Numbered from the stretch's first letter, positions 1 to 12,662 are shown. The stretch is DNA of 64,000 nt from Pollenia angustigena (GCA_930367215.1 OV884056.1:90593285-90657284), one strand, 5' to 3'. The notes: generated by a model not told the origin, from the sequence alone. Made by a program: numbers and translations.

Positions 1-1157
1 AAAATTCAGGCTTTTCTTCGTATTTTGTTAGTTAGTTTTTCATGTCAAATAAAAATAAAATTATAGGAACAACTCAAAGTATATTCATTACAAGTACAGC
101 TGTTCAGTTGTTTTATTTTTCGATAGTGTCAAAATTTGCTTACATTTTAGTGCGCCATGATTTCTGTTTTTTTTTTTTTTTTTTTGTTTTCTTTATGTTT
201 GGCTGTTTGACAGTATCAAATGTTTTTACACAAACAAAATTAATGTTGTTTTTTTTATTGTTGATTTGTTGTATACTTGCATGTACTTGGTATAAATATA
301 CTTTGGAACAACTATATTTAAATATGAATTGATATTTAAAATAATTTGAATTGTTGAAATTAGCCATAAGCAACGAATACTTAATTTGTTTAGCTGTATT
401 TAAATATAGTTTGCTTTGAGTCATAACTTTTTGCTTAAACCAAGCCACACATAAATTTAAAATAAGAAAATTTTGGCTTGGACGAGAATGGTGCAAAATA
501 TTTTTAGTTCAGTTTAGTTTTAGTTTTTTGTGGTGCTTTAATAAATAATTCTTTCCGTGTATTTCCCCAAAAAATCCTAATTTTTTTTTTTAAATCCCCA
601 ATGAAAACCCCAAACCCCAAATCAAATTTTTTGTCCCTTTTAGCAACAAGAAAACCCCTAATTTGGGGTCAAAACCGCAAAGCTGGCAGCCCTGCTTGAA
701 ACGACAAAAAAGAAAGAATAAAAGGGTTGCCAGTTCAAATAGTAAAATACAGATATAACAAAATATATTAAAACGTATGCCTACACACACAATGTCTCTG
801 TCCACACCTCCAATTTCTTGTTGCACCAATTCCTAAGTTTATCGGTGCGAAGGACGAGCAGATTGAAGAGAGGCTAATAGTTAAATGTGTTCTGCAGTTG
901 TTTTGTAGTTCTCACTATTCAGCTATAGGCTGGTTGTAGGCATGGTTTAAAAAGTACAAGTTAAAGTCATTAGAAATTTTGTTTTCGATTTTAAAACCCA
1001 AAAGAAAATAAGAAATATATTATAACAAGCGTCAAAAATCAAATAAATTAATTTGACATTACCCGGTTGAATAATGAAATTTCTGCCTTGTTGTAGTTGT
1101 ATTTATATATAAAAAGGAGCAATGGAAAGACGACATAAAAACACAAAACTTACATAG
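1..1157. other. AT-rich non-coding stretch
   Basis: No gene is seen. The stretch holds T and A homopolymers, and the short open frames on both strands (around 42-332 and 140-496) overlap a poly-T run and have no protein-like composition. It could be intergenic or intronic. Confidence 0.6.
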
Positions 1158-1685
1158 TCTGTGTTCATACGGCTCTTGTCTTATTGACATGATTGCTACT
1201 ATATAGGCGAGAGGGACGAGGGGAAAAGAAACGAGTATAGAGATGCATGTGCCGTCTTTACGTTTTGCTTTTTCATTCGTCGTTTAATTTTGTTATTGAT
1301 TTCAATATAAAAAAAGCACATGTCGTCAACATGACATGAATTATTTGAACGCCAATTCATGTTCAAATTCTGTGTTCATACGGCTCTTGTCTTATTGACA
1401 TGATTGCTACGTTATTGGCGAGAGGGACGAGGGGAAAAGAAACGAGTACACAGATGCATGTACTGTCTTTACGTTTTGCTTTTTCATTCGTTGTTTAATT
1501 TTTTTATTGTTTTCAATATCAAAAAAGCACATGTCGTCAACATGACATGAATCATTTGAACGCCAATTCATGTTCAAAGAAGAAAAAGGAAGAATCTTTT
1601 CAATAAGTCATGAGCCGTATGAACTCAGACAAAGAAGAAAAAGGAAGAATCTTGTCAATAAGACATGAGCCGTATGAACTCAGAC
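1158..1685. mobile_element. Composite foldback MITE with duplicated ends
   Basis: The left end reads TCTGTGTTCATACGGCTC and the right end is its near inverse complement, giving inverted repeats of about 35 bp. The left half is present twice, starting at 1158 and 1369 (period 211). The right end is also duplicated, ending at 1630 and 1685 (period about 54). It has no coding capacity, as expected for a MITE or foldback element. A half copy of the same family lies at 62235-62382. Confidence 0.7.
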
Positions 1686-3240
1686 ATAACTAGAATTTCA
1701 TATTGCAATTTCAAAGCAGAATTTTACAAAATTGTTAGTCTGGATGCTGTTAAACACTCTGTACAATAAAAAATGCACACACTAAAAAAACGTAAACACA
1801 AACGACCAGCGACGACAAAAAATCTGAGCATGGCCAAAAACAACAACAGCAATAAGAAAAAATGTAAGCAGAGCAAATTGTAAATGAGAGTTTTTTGGGT
1901 ATACTATAACTATACTCTTTTGTTTGATTGCCTATAGTTGGCCAGTAACTCGTGTCTTTCTTGTTTAGCAATTGTTGCGCAGTTGCTGAGCGACTTTATG
2001 TGGAAAAAAAAATTCAATTACTCTTCGAATCATTTTTTTTGTTGCTACTCTGCTGACAGTTAAGTTTTTGCTATGCCGTGGTGAACATTATTGAATTAAT
2101 TTGTAAACGACGGACGGACACGCCAGTTTATGAAAAAAACCTATTGTTTTTATACCAAGCAGAAAAAAACTACACACAAATTTTATATGGAATTTTGTAA
2201 AAAATAAAACAAAGAATACTAAAAAAGTTTTGTAAAAGAAAGAGTTTTCTTATTAAAAAAAATTTATTGCAAGCCAAATTTGATGCATGCTAATAAAGTT
2301 GTAAAAAAGAAAAGAAGATAAAAACGAAAAAATTAAAATTCAGTTTTTTAGATACAAATTAAATCAAGTGTATTATATTTTTGGTGCGCGGCCATTTTTT
2401 GTGTGCCTGCTTTAAATTTCGTTGTCGTTTTTTGTCGAAAAAAAACCCGAAGGAGGCAAAAAAAAAAAAAGATTTTGCAAGTGACGAACTTTTTTTTTGT
2501 TCATTATAAAATAGTGCAAAAAAGAGCGCAAATTATAAAAAAGCAAAAGGAATACAAAAAAAGTTTTGTGTATGATGGTAATAAAAATCAAACATGTGTG
2601 TAATTGAAAATTGCTTAATTAAAATAGAAAAAAAGTATTTAAATATTTAAAGCCAACAACAAATGAATGCAGAAATTCTCAAACAAGATTAAAAAAAAAT
2701 AGAAATACAAATTTTGAAAGTGTATATAAAAAAGTGGAAAAACGGCAAAAAATCGATAAAAATTAAAGCTCTTTCTTACACAAACACACATACGCACAAA
2801 CTTGCAGTAGTTTTAAAAGAAACCTGCAGTCTTTTCCCTTTTGGAATTCATTTGTGATTTTTTTTTTCAAAAAGGAAATTTCATTGTTTTTGGACCCCCT
2901 TTAAACAAATTTGTGGAACACGTGTTAAAATCCCCTTAAAACTCAGTTATTAAAGAGAATATTCCAATTGGTTAGTATTTACATTTCATATATATTAAAA
3001 TAAAGTAATTAATTACATTTAGTTTGTTTACAAACATTAAAATTATTTTAATTTATATTTACTTTAATTAAAGTATAAAAAAATTTTTAAATTATTCATA
3101 AATTTTTGTTGTTGTGTTCTTTAGTATTGGAGATGAGTGTAAGTAAATGTTGAAAAGGTACTTTTTTTTTGGTTGTTTAGATGATAATGTATCTTTTAGT
3201 ATAAATTTAAAAAAAAAAAAAAATTTATCTATTTTATAAA
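1686..3240. other. AT-rich non-coding stretch
   Basis: No supported gene or structured repeat is seen. Long A runs, and open frames such as 1750-1971 and 2403-2603, look like low-complexity chance frames. Confidence 0.55.
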
Positions 3241-3620
3241 CAAATTTTTAATATTTTTAATTAGGCTTAAGTTCATGAAATTTAATTTTTCATTAAATTA
3301 TTTTTATGAAGAAAGGAATTTTACAACATGCAAATTAATTAAAATTGTTATTGATAATCTTTCATTCTTGACGTGCCTGGGGCTCGATGGCTGCGAGTGT
3401 AAGACGGCAAATCCATCTGAGGAGATTGAGTGGTTGCTATCGAAACATGTCATGGTAACCTGCCCGCCGGGGTTCGAGCCCCAGCCACGTCAAGAATGAA
3501 AGATTATCAATAACAATTTTAATTAATTTTCATGTTGTAAAATTCCTTTCTTCATAAAAATAATTTAATGAAAAATTAAATTTCATGAACTTAAGCCTAA
3601 TTAAAAATATTAAAAATTTG
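3241..3620 (+). mobile_element. Long hairpin element with tRNA-like loop
   Basis: Two arms (about 3241-3387 and 3474-3620) are almost perfect inverted complements. From the central GACGTG outward I see one clear mismatch over more than 110 bp. The roughly 86-bp loop and inner stem contain a good Pol III B-box match, GGTTCGAGCCC, at about 3470-3480, and an A-box-like TGGCTGCGAGTG near 3389. This suggests a tRNA-derived, SINE-like unit carried between foldback arms. The open frame through it (3275-3499) is incidental. A decayed relative lies at 49484-49970. Pol III transcription is inference. Confidence 0.75.
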
Positions 3621-4448
3621 GATTAAAAACCATAAATAGTTCAACAAAATAACCACAATACTAATTATTTTATAAACAATATATTTATTGAATCTATGCA
3701 TACAAACATATGTATCACTCCTTTATTACAATATAGTCATATCTCAAAAAATCAAAAATTGTAGGTTACTTAAGCAAAATGTTTCCTTAATAGGTTCTTA
3801 TATGAAACAAAATCAGAATTATAGGCATCTGAATTTGAAAGGAAGTTATAGCAAAATATAATTTATTAAATCTGTATAGGTACATATACCTATGTAAGTG
3901 TACATTTTGAAAACTTTTATCGCATTTGCATGTTGCAATAAAGGAGCGATAGGTATGTACATACATATGTATGTATATTAAAGTATGAACTAACAAATAA
4001 TTAATCAAATCTTATTTTAGTCGGATACCTACTTAAGATGGGTACATAGGTAGTAATTTCTTCTTTTTTGTTGGTTCATAGTTAGGTAGGTATACACAAT
4101 ATTTTTATTTTGACGTTTTTCTATAATCTCATTTTTTAAAAATCGGATTTCTATATTGATTTTAGGTATGTATTTGCAGAGACCGACCAACATTTGTCTG
4201 TAAAATCAAAAGTTTTAATAATTTATGGCTTTCACCGCCTCTGATAAAATCCCACACGACCAAATGTTTTGCAGGAATTATAGAAATATCTTTAATTTTC
4301 TATTTAAATTTAAAAAGGTTGTGCTGAAAATTACATTAGGGTGTAGGACCAGAGATATGGTGGATAAATACTAGAACGAGATACTTGAGGTCAATGGCCC
4401 CCAAGCTCAAAACATTGGTCTTCTCGAGAAAAAAATATTGATTCATCA
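3621..4448. other. AT-rich non-coding stretch with TACCTA microsatellite motifs
   Basis: No gene is seen. Scattered TACCTA/TATGTACATA motifs occur here and elsewhere in the window. Confidence 0.5.
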
Positions 4449-4449
4449 T

Positions 4450-4695
4450 ACGGCAATGTTCTGACAATCACACGATTTGAAATCGCAAAACTCTATATTT
4501 ATTTTACTGTGCTTTGAAACTCGTGCATGTTACTTTCGATCTGTCGTAGTTTTTTTTTTTAAATATTCTAGTTCCCTTAAGCATAATATTGCAATTTAAA
4601 GTCGCCAAACTTCTTGCGATTTGCAGAACACCTTTTTTTGCGATTTCAAGTCAGAATCGCAAATGTTAAGCGTTTTGCGATTGTCAGAACATACC
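4450..4695. mobile_element. Short foldback MITE, TGTTCTGACAATC ends
   Basis: The left end TGTTCTGACAATC near 4451 is matched inversely by GATTGTCAGAACA near 4682-4694. Subterminal GCGATTT/AAATCGC motifs recur inside. It has no coding capacity. The design resembles the TTCTG-ended element at 36880-38164. Confidence 0.5.
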
Positions 4696-5241
4696 CGAGT
4701 CTTTAAGATCGCACTGTAAATGCTTAAGATATAACGAAAAATGTAAAAAGGCGACCCCTACGTTCGAAAAAAAAACAAATCCGAAACCTCCATGCAAAAA
4801 TTCTTTATATTGGAGGCTATACGCGCACTTTTATCCCTATAAGGTGGAAGGCTCTAATGTACATAAATATGTATTTTTTCATTTAGTACCTACATAACCC
4901 TACAAGAAATGAATAAACGAATCATCATATTTTTCACGTAGGTGTTAAGAAAATTATGGGAGAAATGATAGAAAATCAAGGGAAGTAGTATGTATTTCAA
5001 AAAAAAAAAAGAAATACCTACAAAGAATTTTAAAAACACCTTCTATTAAAAGTTCAATTTATTTCTCTTTAATGCAACGCTTAAGAAATGTACCAGTCAG
5101 TGAAAATCGTACATTATAAGTAGGTATATTGTAAACTAAATAAGTTACGTAAAAGAATACAGGTTCTTTATTATTTTATAATTTATATTTTGGATATCCC
5201 CTAGTTGGATATCTGCTGGATCAAGTCATTTCCAAATATCA
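4696..5241. other. Non-coding stretch
   Basis: Nothing supported is seen here beyond AT-rich sequence. Confidence 0.5.
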
Positions 5242-5249
5242 GCCCCAAG

Positions 5250-5915
5250 TAGGGTTGCCATTTTTGAAATTAGAAAAATCAGTACATCGTAAGAAAAATA
5301 CCAGTACATTCGAAAAAAAAACCAGTACACAAATTTTTACCCAAAATTTTATTGAATTCATTAGTTTTAGAAAATTACACATTAAAAATTATTCATTTTT
5401 CTATTTTTTAAGGCAAGAACTTTACAAAATACATATAATAAAAACATCACGTCAAATTATTAAATATAGATAGAAGTAATGTCATTGATCGGCACATTTG
5501 TTGTAAATGCACAAAACATTCTTAATTCATACAAATTATTGTCAATATAATGAGGGTATTCAGGAGGCCTCCTACCTAGCCATATTGTTATAGGTAATAA
5601 TTTTAAATCCACTTAAAATTTTTTGTTTTTGAATTTTGAAATGCAATAATGACACTTCTTTTTTTTTAATACAAAGTATATGGTAAGTTAAGAGTAAACA
5701 AAAATAAAACGTAAGACTGAATTTTAACTAGGTAATTCATAACAAATCAAAAGTAATAAGGGAAGTAAACAAGTTTTAAACAAGTAAAATTATTTGGAGG
5801 CAAAATTTAAAAAAACCAGTACATTTGCGTACTGATTTGGGTGTTATGCATAAACCAGTACATTAAATAAAAACCAGTACGTGTACTGGTAAAATCAGTA
5901 CGAATGGCAACCCTA
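5250..5915. mobile_element. hAT-type MITE (TAGGGTTGCCA family), copy 1
   Basis: The terminal inverted repeats start TAGGGTTGCCAT and end ATGGCAACCCTA. They are flanked by an exact 8-bp direct duplication GCCCCAAG (5242-5249 and 5916-5923), which is diagnostic of hAT-superfamily insertion. Subterminal CAGTACAT/ACCAGTAC motifs repeat near both ends. At 666 bp with no transposase it is non-autonomous. A 2.3-kb relative lies at 36378-38702. Confidence 0.85.
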
Positions 5916-5923
5916 GCCCCAAG

Positions 5924-6672
5924 TTTATTGCAGTTAAATTAGAAATTTTAGATATTGGCCCCTCCCGAACTTTTTATCTAAATGGTTCCATAGTATAAAG
6001 TTCGGAAGCTGGGTAAATATAGACTGTTCACATACGCGGCCTTTTGGCAGTATGCTTAGGATAATGGTCGGCAAAAAGCTTACAATTGTTTTTTATTTAA
6101 GCTTTTTTATTTTAGAATAGTCAAAAACTTCCACTGATCCATACGTCCATCTATAATTTCTAAATTCCCAACGGCATGTACGGATATGTAACTCCACTAT
6201 ATTTTACAGTAGTTCGTTATTTTTGAAAGCCCTATCTGTGTTTGGTTGAGACAAATACCTATAATATATACCAAAATGATAGCGGGAATATTAGGAAATG
6301 CACGAAAGCTGAAAAAATAAATTTGTGTCATTTTGACAAAACATCTTACGTTGAGATAAGATAGCAAAAACTTTTTTAAAAAAACTCGTTGAAAAAATCA
6401 TCTTAATCAAATAAAATAAAATTTAAAAAAAAAATCGTTTATAATACAAAAATGTTTTTATTTTGTATTTATTTTAAAATTAACATATTAAATGCAAATT
6501 AAAAATTAGGGTCTACAATTCAAAACTATAATTGGAGCCTCTTTCTAAATTCAAAATAGATGCGGAATTTATTATAATTTTGATATTTAATAGATTTATT
6601 TGAAGGAGATAAACATATAATAATAAAGTTGGTTTCAAATTCAATATACACACTTTCCTATAGATACCTATG
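5924..6672. other. Non-coding stretch
   Basis: AT-rich sequence without a recognisable gene or repeat. Confidence 0.5.
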
Positions 6673-6943
6673 TACATATCGTTACTTTAATATAGAAAAG
6701 CCCTAACTAACATTTTCCTTACTTTACAGGAGAAGGAAAAAACTTAATTAAAATTATAGTCTTGGAGTCGCGATTTTTTTTAAACGCAGTTTTTTATTAA
6801 ACCCTCTAAACAATTTAATAAAAAACTGCGTTTATAAAAAAATTGCAACTACGATACTACAATTTTTATTAAGTCTTTTCCTTCTCCTGTAAAGTAAGGA
6901 AAATGTTAGTTGGGGCTTTTCTATATTAAAGTAACGATATGTA
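6673..6943. mobile_element. Foldback hairpin MITE
   Basis: Arms beginning TACATATCGTTAC and ending GTAACGATATGTA are inverted complements for about 65 bp, including a TTTACAGGAGAAGG/CCTTCTCCTGTAAA segment. An inner stem AACGCAGTTTTTTATTAAA pairs with TTTAATAAAAAACTGCGTT. No coding capacity. Confidence 0.7.
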
Positions 6944-7019
6944 TAAAACTTTCATAAAATTTTTAACATTGATATACCAATTTATGTACCTACATATAAC
7001 TGCAAATTTCAGAACTTAT

Positions 7020-7470
7020 GTACTTCAACCTGGGCCACTGCAATATCGCCGGCAACGAGATAGCTGGCGAAGCATGGGTTTGGCTAGGTCGAAATGACTG
7101 CCGGTTATCGCGCTCGCTTTGGTCGGTGCTTAGTAGGTGAAATTCGGATGTCCTGCTGGGTATAAGATATTATCAGGGCCACTGTATTATAGGCAGGATG
7201 GCAGGAGAATGGGATCTGACTTGTCGGATATACATATGTTGGTTGTGTGAGAACCCAGAGGAGTTTTTCTTTTTTAATTTTCTAAGCACATTTTGTGCCA
7301 TTGTCCCAGACTACAGAATGTCAGGCTGAGGTAGCTAGGTAGCAGATTCATGCGCGCATTGGGCGAGGTCTCGAGCTGCGGACTCGAGAATCTGACGGGA
7401 TTCGTAATGGGAATGACCTAGTTTCGCGGCAGGAGACTGGTGGCTAGCCACATGTAGGGCAGTTTTCTGT
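7020..7470 (+). pseudogene. LINE 3' fragment: RNase H tail and zinc-knuckle region
   Basis: The plus strand translates in pieces to GHCNIAGNEIAGEAW, which resembles the C-terminal RNase H motif of I/LOA-type LINEs (PGHxxIxGNExAD). It continues to GHCIIGRMAG and then CWLCENPEE, matching the C-terminal GHSMIGRIAG...CRLCEDPEE of the minus-strand LINE at 34967-35197. Stops and indels interrupt it, including a T-rich insertion at about 7265-7290. It is a dead 5'-truncated copy of the same LINE family as the one at 34.8-42.7 kb. Confidence 0.75.
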
Positions 7471-8630
7471 TTGGTAGGGTTGTTGTCGCTTGTGCTGTCC
7501 GATTTTTTTTTTATCTTCCACTACTTTCTCTCATTCCTGTGCTTTTACACTATACTTTCTTCTCCTATTCTTTCAAATCAGAATTATTTGACTATTATAA
7601 GTGAGGGAGTGAAATTTACTTAGCAACAGCCTTTCTTACCTAGCCTAACTAAACTATGTATCAAACCCGAAATTCTAGTGCAAGCTTTAAAATTGCGTAC
7701 AAAAACTACTGATTGTACTAATACTTGTATTTGTATCACCAAATATTCGCCTATTTCATCACATTCGCATTCAACAAATTCATGTAAATATTTTGTGAGG
7801 AGAAAAAAATACAAGAGTAAAAAATACATGAAATGAAACAAAGAATCGCAAATGATTCTTATATTTTACATACCTACCTATAATTTTTTTTTAAATTGTG
7901 AAGTAGTTCAGAATTTACATGTGTAATAATTACAACAAAAATGGAAATTGTATCACCGTTTACGTCAAAAAATACTTTAAACAAAAATCAAGTGCCGCTA
8001 AACTAGATGAAATAAATAAATTTTTAGCCAATTTTTCTTTAATTATGATAAATATCTTATTTATTTTTATTTTGAATTATCAAAAACTTTAATAAAATAC
8101 AATAATCACAGCGCAAACATAAACATAAACCTAGACAAATAATGCAAGAGCAAAAATCCGTCATCTGGCGTAGTGCTGCCACCTGTTTATTTCACCATGG
8201 TAGTTACCTATATAATTTTTGTGTCATTATAGGCTTTTTAAATTACTTGGATTGAAATAAAAAAAATACTTATTTTTAAACATTTTTATTTAAAAAAAGC
8301 TTGCCCAAATAGGTACCTATTTACTTTTTAACATTGGAGCACTATGGTCAGGTTTTTCTTCAACTTGGCGAACTGTCCCCGTCTTATCTGCACCGTTAAA
8401 TATTTTATTTGACCTGGTTTTCGTGGCTAAATTTGTTGATGATTTTTTCCTGAGTTGAACGCAAAAAGTATTGAAATATTAAGGTGTTTCTTAATAAATA
8501 CAAATTGCATCTTATATTCTGTGAGTCTGTGTACATAAATTGAGGTACAATTAATGTTAAAAAAAGTACATATTTGTTTGCTTCTAACTGTGTCGTTACA
8601 ATTTTCCATCACTATTTGTCATGTTATTTA
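7471..8630. other. Non-coding stretch
   Basis: The first part is probably the 3' UTR of the LINE fragment. The rest is AT-rich, and no gene is seen. Confidence 0.5.
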
Positions 8631-8638
8631 CCTCAACA

Positions 8639-9107
8639 CAGAGACCTGCGCCTTGACGGCTTAAGCCGACTGAGCCGCGCCGCCGATTATTTTTAACAGC
8701 CGCCGCCGCCGAAAATTTATAGACAAAAGTCGGCTTAAAATCAACCGCCGGTCACAGTCATTTAATCGAATGTTCCCTACAAGAAATGCATAACCAAAAC
8801 TAGAAAAAAAAAATTTCCATTCTTTTTATTTTAAATAAAAACTGTTTTTTTTTTAATAAATAAAAATGTTAATGAGTAAGATAAAGTCCTTGTATATTTT
8901 CAAAGGTTTTGCGGTAAAAATTTAAAATCTCATTTAGGAATAGATAATAGTCCACAAGCATTATTCAAACTAAAATATGAAAGTTGGTAAAAAAAATAAT
9001 TTTTAAATTGACCTAAGTTTAAGTCGGCTTAAGCCGGCTTTGAGCCGCCGCCGGCAATATTTTTGCAAGCCGCCGCCGCCGACAAAACTTGACGGCGCGG
9101 GTCTCTG
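8639..9107. mobile_element. GC-rich hAT-type MITE (CAGAGACC ends)
   Basis: Ends CAGAGACCTGCGCC and its inverse GGCGCGGGTCTCTG are flanked by an exact 8-bp duplication CCTCAACA (8631-8638 and 9108-9115). Both subterminal zones carry GCCGCCGCCG tracts and AAGCCG/CGGCTT motifs, an unusual GC island in this AT-rich window. The centre is AT-rich and non-coding. It is a non-autonomous hAT element. Confidence 0.85.
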
Positions 9108-9115
9108 CCTCAACA

Positions 9116-9983
9116 ACAACAATTGAGTTACTTTTTTTGTCTTTGTTGCTCTCACAAAAACTTCATTTAATTTCCATTTTTTGTTTGTTTTTTTGAACGT
9201 GTTTATTTGTGTGTTTAACTTTTAAATTTTAATTCACGTTTTCGTTTCTTTTTATTTCCATTTTTTATATGAGATTTTTTATGATCTTTATTGCTTCTTG
9301 TTCATTCTTTTTTTTTTTTTTTTGTATTGAATTTTTTTATGACTTGTTTTTATATTTTTTTTCGTTGGTTTTTTTTTTGTTCTCTCACTTCTTTTAACGT
9401 TAGCGCCTCTGTTGTCTGTTTACCGTCTTGTGTCCACATTATTATATTTGATTTCGGGTTTAGTTTTTGTTCGTGTTTTGTGTATGGCGTGTGTGTGTTT
9501 GTTTGTTTATTAGTTTTTTTGTGTGTGCTATTGTGAGGGAGCACACAAAAAAGTTTTTGCATACTGTTTTTTGTTGCTGTACGTTTTTCACAATACATTT
9601 TTTTCTATTCTGTTAAAATTGCGCTCATTTAAGTTGTTAAGGGTTACCAAGTAAGTTATAAAGTAATTGGTCGTACAAAGTAGGTACTTAATTGCTGCAA
9701 AACAATAACTAGAAGTTGTATACAGTACTTTTCGCTGATAATCAAATCCATTAGTTGTACTATATCGCTAGTGTGACTATAAGCCTAATTCACATATGTA
9801 CACAGTTGTATGATAGCTACATAGATACCTACAAAAGAATTGGAATAGGTAGGTAGGTAGGTAGATAGGTATCATCAGTTTATGTAAATACCTACCTATA
9901 GAAGATACACAAATTCATAGCATTACTGAGTTTCTAGGTAAAAGCTCAAAAAGAGTGAGAAAAATGGAATCTAAAAGTAGGTA
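9116..9983. other. T-rich low-complexity stretch with GGTA microsatellite
   Basis: Poly-T and TG-rich sequence gives open frames on both strands (9291-9536, 9350-9598) of low-complexity F/V/C or K/T residues, which are not genes. A GGTA repeat lies at about 9847-9868. Confidence 0.6.
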
Positions 9984-10604
9984 GGGTAAGTGCTCCAGTA
10001 GTCGGCAGTTTAAGGCTTTACTTTTTTTTTTAACTCTCACCTTGCCTTGTGTACAGTAGCAATTGGATATATGAGTACTGATTATATTTCATTAATTTGT
10101 TTTCTTTTAGATTATTCAACTCAAATTTTAGTATTTTATGTTTAAATTGACAAATTTTGAGCTTCTGTAAAAAATGAGCACGTTTGCCTATATTCGGCAC
10201 AAATTTTCCACTTTTCGGCATATTTTGTTCCTATTGTCGGCATATCATATTGAATAGTAAAAAACAATACATGAAAATGTAATTAAAGCTTTTATTTGTT
10301 ACAAATTAAATTTTTTACTTATCTTAACATTTAACATTTCCCACTGGAACTTAAATACTTTTTTCTGTGCATGCTTTGCATACAAAATCTTGTTAAATAA
10401 CGTCACTGTATTTTAGATTTTTGAATTCAGTGCACTTAAGATGATACCACAGAGGGCACGTATCACACCCAACGTTTTTCAGAGCATCATCTTCAGAAAG
10501 AAAAACCAATTTGTTTACGAATTCAATTGATAATTTATTGAAAATTTAAGCTTTATACTTTCTAAAATGCTTAAAATGTACATTTGTACGTTTAAGTAGG
10601 CATT

Positions 10605-10978
10605 ACACGCAAAGAAAAAACATGTTTTAATATGGTCACCTCCAAGAAAACCATTTTGAAAGATAATTTTGAACATATTATGTTTAGTTTACCCATATAA
10701 TTGTCTCCGACAACCATATTATGGTTAAATTAGTCCTCCATCAAGACGCCATACCCATATTATGGTTGGTTAAATATGACAATAATTTGTTTTCAAATTA
10801 ACAATAGTATTTTCCTCCATAATATGGTTGTAGCTTCTAGATGGACGACTCATTTAACCATAAAATGATTGTCGGAGACAACAATATGGTTAAATTAAAC
10901 ATAATAAGTTCAAAATTTTCTTTAAAAATAGTTTTGTTGGACGTGACCATTTTTAAACATGTTTTTATCTGGGTGTAC
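10605..10978. repeat. Foldback repeat with ACCATATTATGGT core, unit 1
   Basis: The left half (ACATGTTTTAATATGGTCACC..., GTCTCCGACA) is an inverted complement of the right half ending near 10978. Reiterated ACCATATTATGGTTA palindromes occupy the middle. The mirrored open frames around 10837-11121 are consequences of the symmetry, not genes. Confidence 0.65.
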
Positions 10979-11360
10979 ACACGTAGAAAAAAAGTTTCAC
11001 CTCCAACAAAACTATTTTTAACGAGAAATTTAATACATATTATGATTAGTTTAACCATATCGTTGTAGTCACTACCATATTTTGATGTTATGGCTAAATA
11101 TGACAATAATTTGTTTACCACTAATAGTTCTATTTAACAATAGTATTTTCCTCTTTTCCAAGAGCAACATGCTATGGGTAACCATGCTTTTATAAGTGTT
11201 AAATATATTTTTGTTATTACCCCAAACATGTTTGAAGGCAACAATAATGTGGTTGTTTCTTCTTGATGAAGGACTATTTTAACCAAAATCACCGGTGACA
11301 AAATTATTGTTAAATTTACCAAATGATTAAGATTTTTCTTTTAAATAAGTTTTGTTTGAT
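10979..11360. repeat. Foldback repeat, adjacent unit 2
   Basis: It begins with a sequence like the start of unit 1 (ACACGTAGAAAAAAAG, then CACCTCCAACAAAACTATTT) and ends with its degraded inverse around 11335-11360. It abuts unit 1 directly and lies inside the 9984-14967 element. Confidence 0.55.
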
Positions 11361-12662
11361 GCAGAGCTATAAAAATCTGAAATCAAAATGATTTCAACCA
11401 AACTGATTTCGAAATGATTTTAAATTTGTAAGGAGATTCATTTGAAGGAAACGAAGATTTTGATTCTCATTTCACTTTTATTGCAATAAGTGAATTTGAA
11501 TGTAATATTTTATTGGAATCAATTAAAATATAAATTGAATAAAAAAAATGTTCACTTTCAACATCGGAAAATTGATTGTTTGATTTCAAATTCAAATCTT
11601 ACATAAGGAAATTCAACCGTTGGGACTTATGTTATCGCCATTACATATTCAACAACATTTTGTTCGATGAGATGGCTTTTCTTCAGGGACTTTAGCTCGT
11701 CCTTTACTTATTGCCTCTGCTTTCTTAACAGCTTAGCTTAAATGCCGATTCAAGGACGATCATTTTTAAATAGTATGGTGCTTCCATCTTCCTTTAAAAT
11801 CGCTTGCACTGTGTTCAGAATATAATCAATTTTTACCGGAAGTTTGCATTTGGAGAGGACGAGTCACTATTTTACTAACTTATCCTTTTAAGCATTTGAC
11901 TAAACTTGTATTCTGTCCTGTAAAGTGGAGCTTGGAAAGCTTAATTTCTGGCTGGCACCTAGTATAGATATCAAACCTTTTATTTGTAGGGCCACTTCAG
12001 TAAATTTAAACATTAACATTGTTTTCTTACTTTTCATATTTAACTTTACTGAAATAAGTATATAAATGAAATGCAAATATCTAATAGTCCTTACAAATTT
12101 TAAAAAATATACTGTTTTGGGACCCCATATACAGTTAAACTAGAAATAAAATTGCTGCCGACTTTAGGACAACACTTATCCTATAGTCGGCAGGTCATGA
12201 GATACTCAAAAGAAATCATGCCGACTACTGGGTAAACTCGTTTTAAACTCATTTTTTGTTATCTCAGAGGCAAGAGGCACGATCGATGAACAATTTACTA
12301 AAATTTGAGTGTAATCAGAGAAAAATACTGATTTGCCAGTAGTCGGCACCCAATGCCGAACAAAGGAAATTTTAAAAATTTTTGTTCCTAATGTCGGCAC
12401 CCAATAAAATTAATAAAATATTAACTTTTTGTAAATTTTTTTTCTTTTACGACAAAATTTAATAGACTTTTTACCTTTTTAAACTTTATTGGTAACATTC
12501 TTTCCATAAATAATATGCCTATTTGCCTTTTTAAGTTAGCTCTACCACTAATTTTTTTTTTGAAAAACAAGGGTCACCGCAAAAGTTCAAGAGCTTGTCA
12601 CTCAAGACTTCAAAATTTGGCAAAAATACTCATCTTCCTCCAATTTAATTATTACGCAAAAT

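Noticed and set aside
3275..3499. 74-codon open frame in the 3.2-kb hairpin
   Set aside because: It runs through the inverted arm and tRNA-like loop. It has no protein-like domain and is explained by the repeat.
9291..9598. Overlapping 81- and 82-codon frames on both strands
   Set aside because: Poly-T/poly-A and TG-rich low-complexity DNA gives F/V/C and K/T strings, not proteins.
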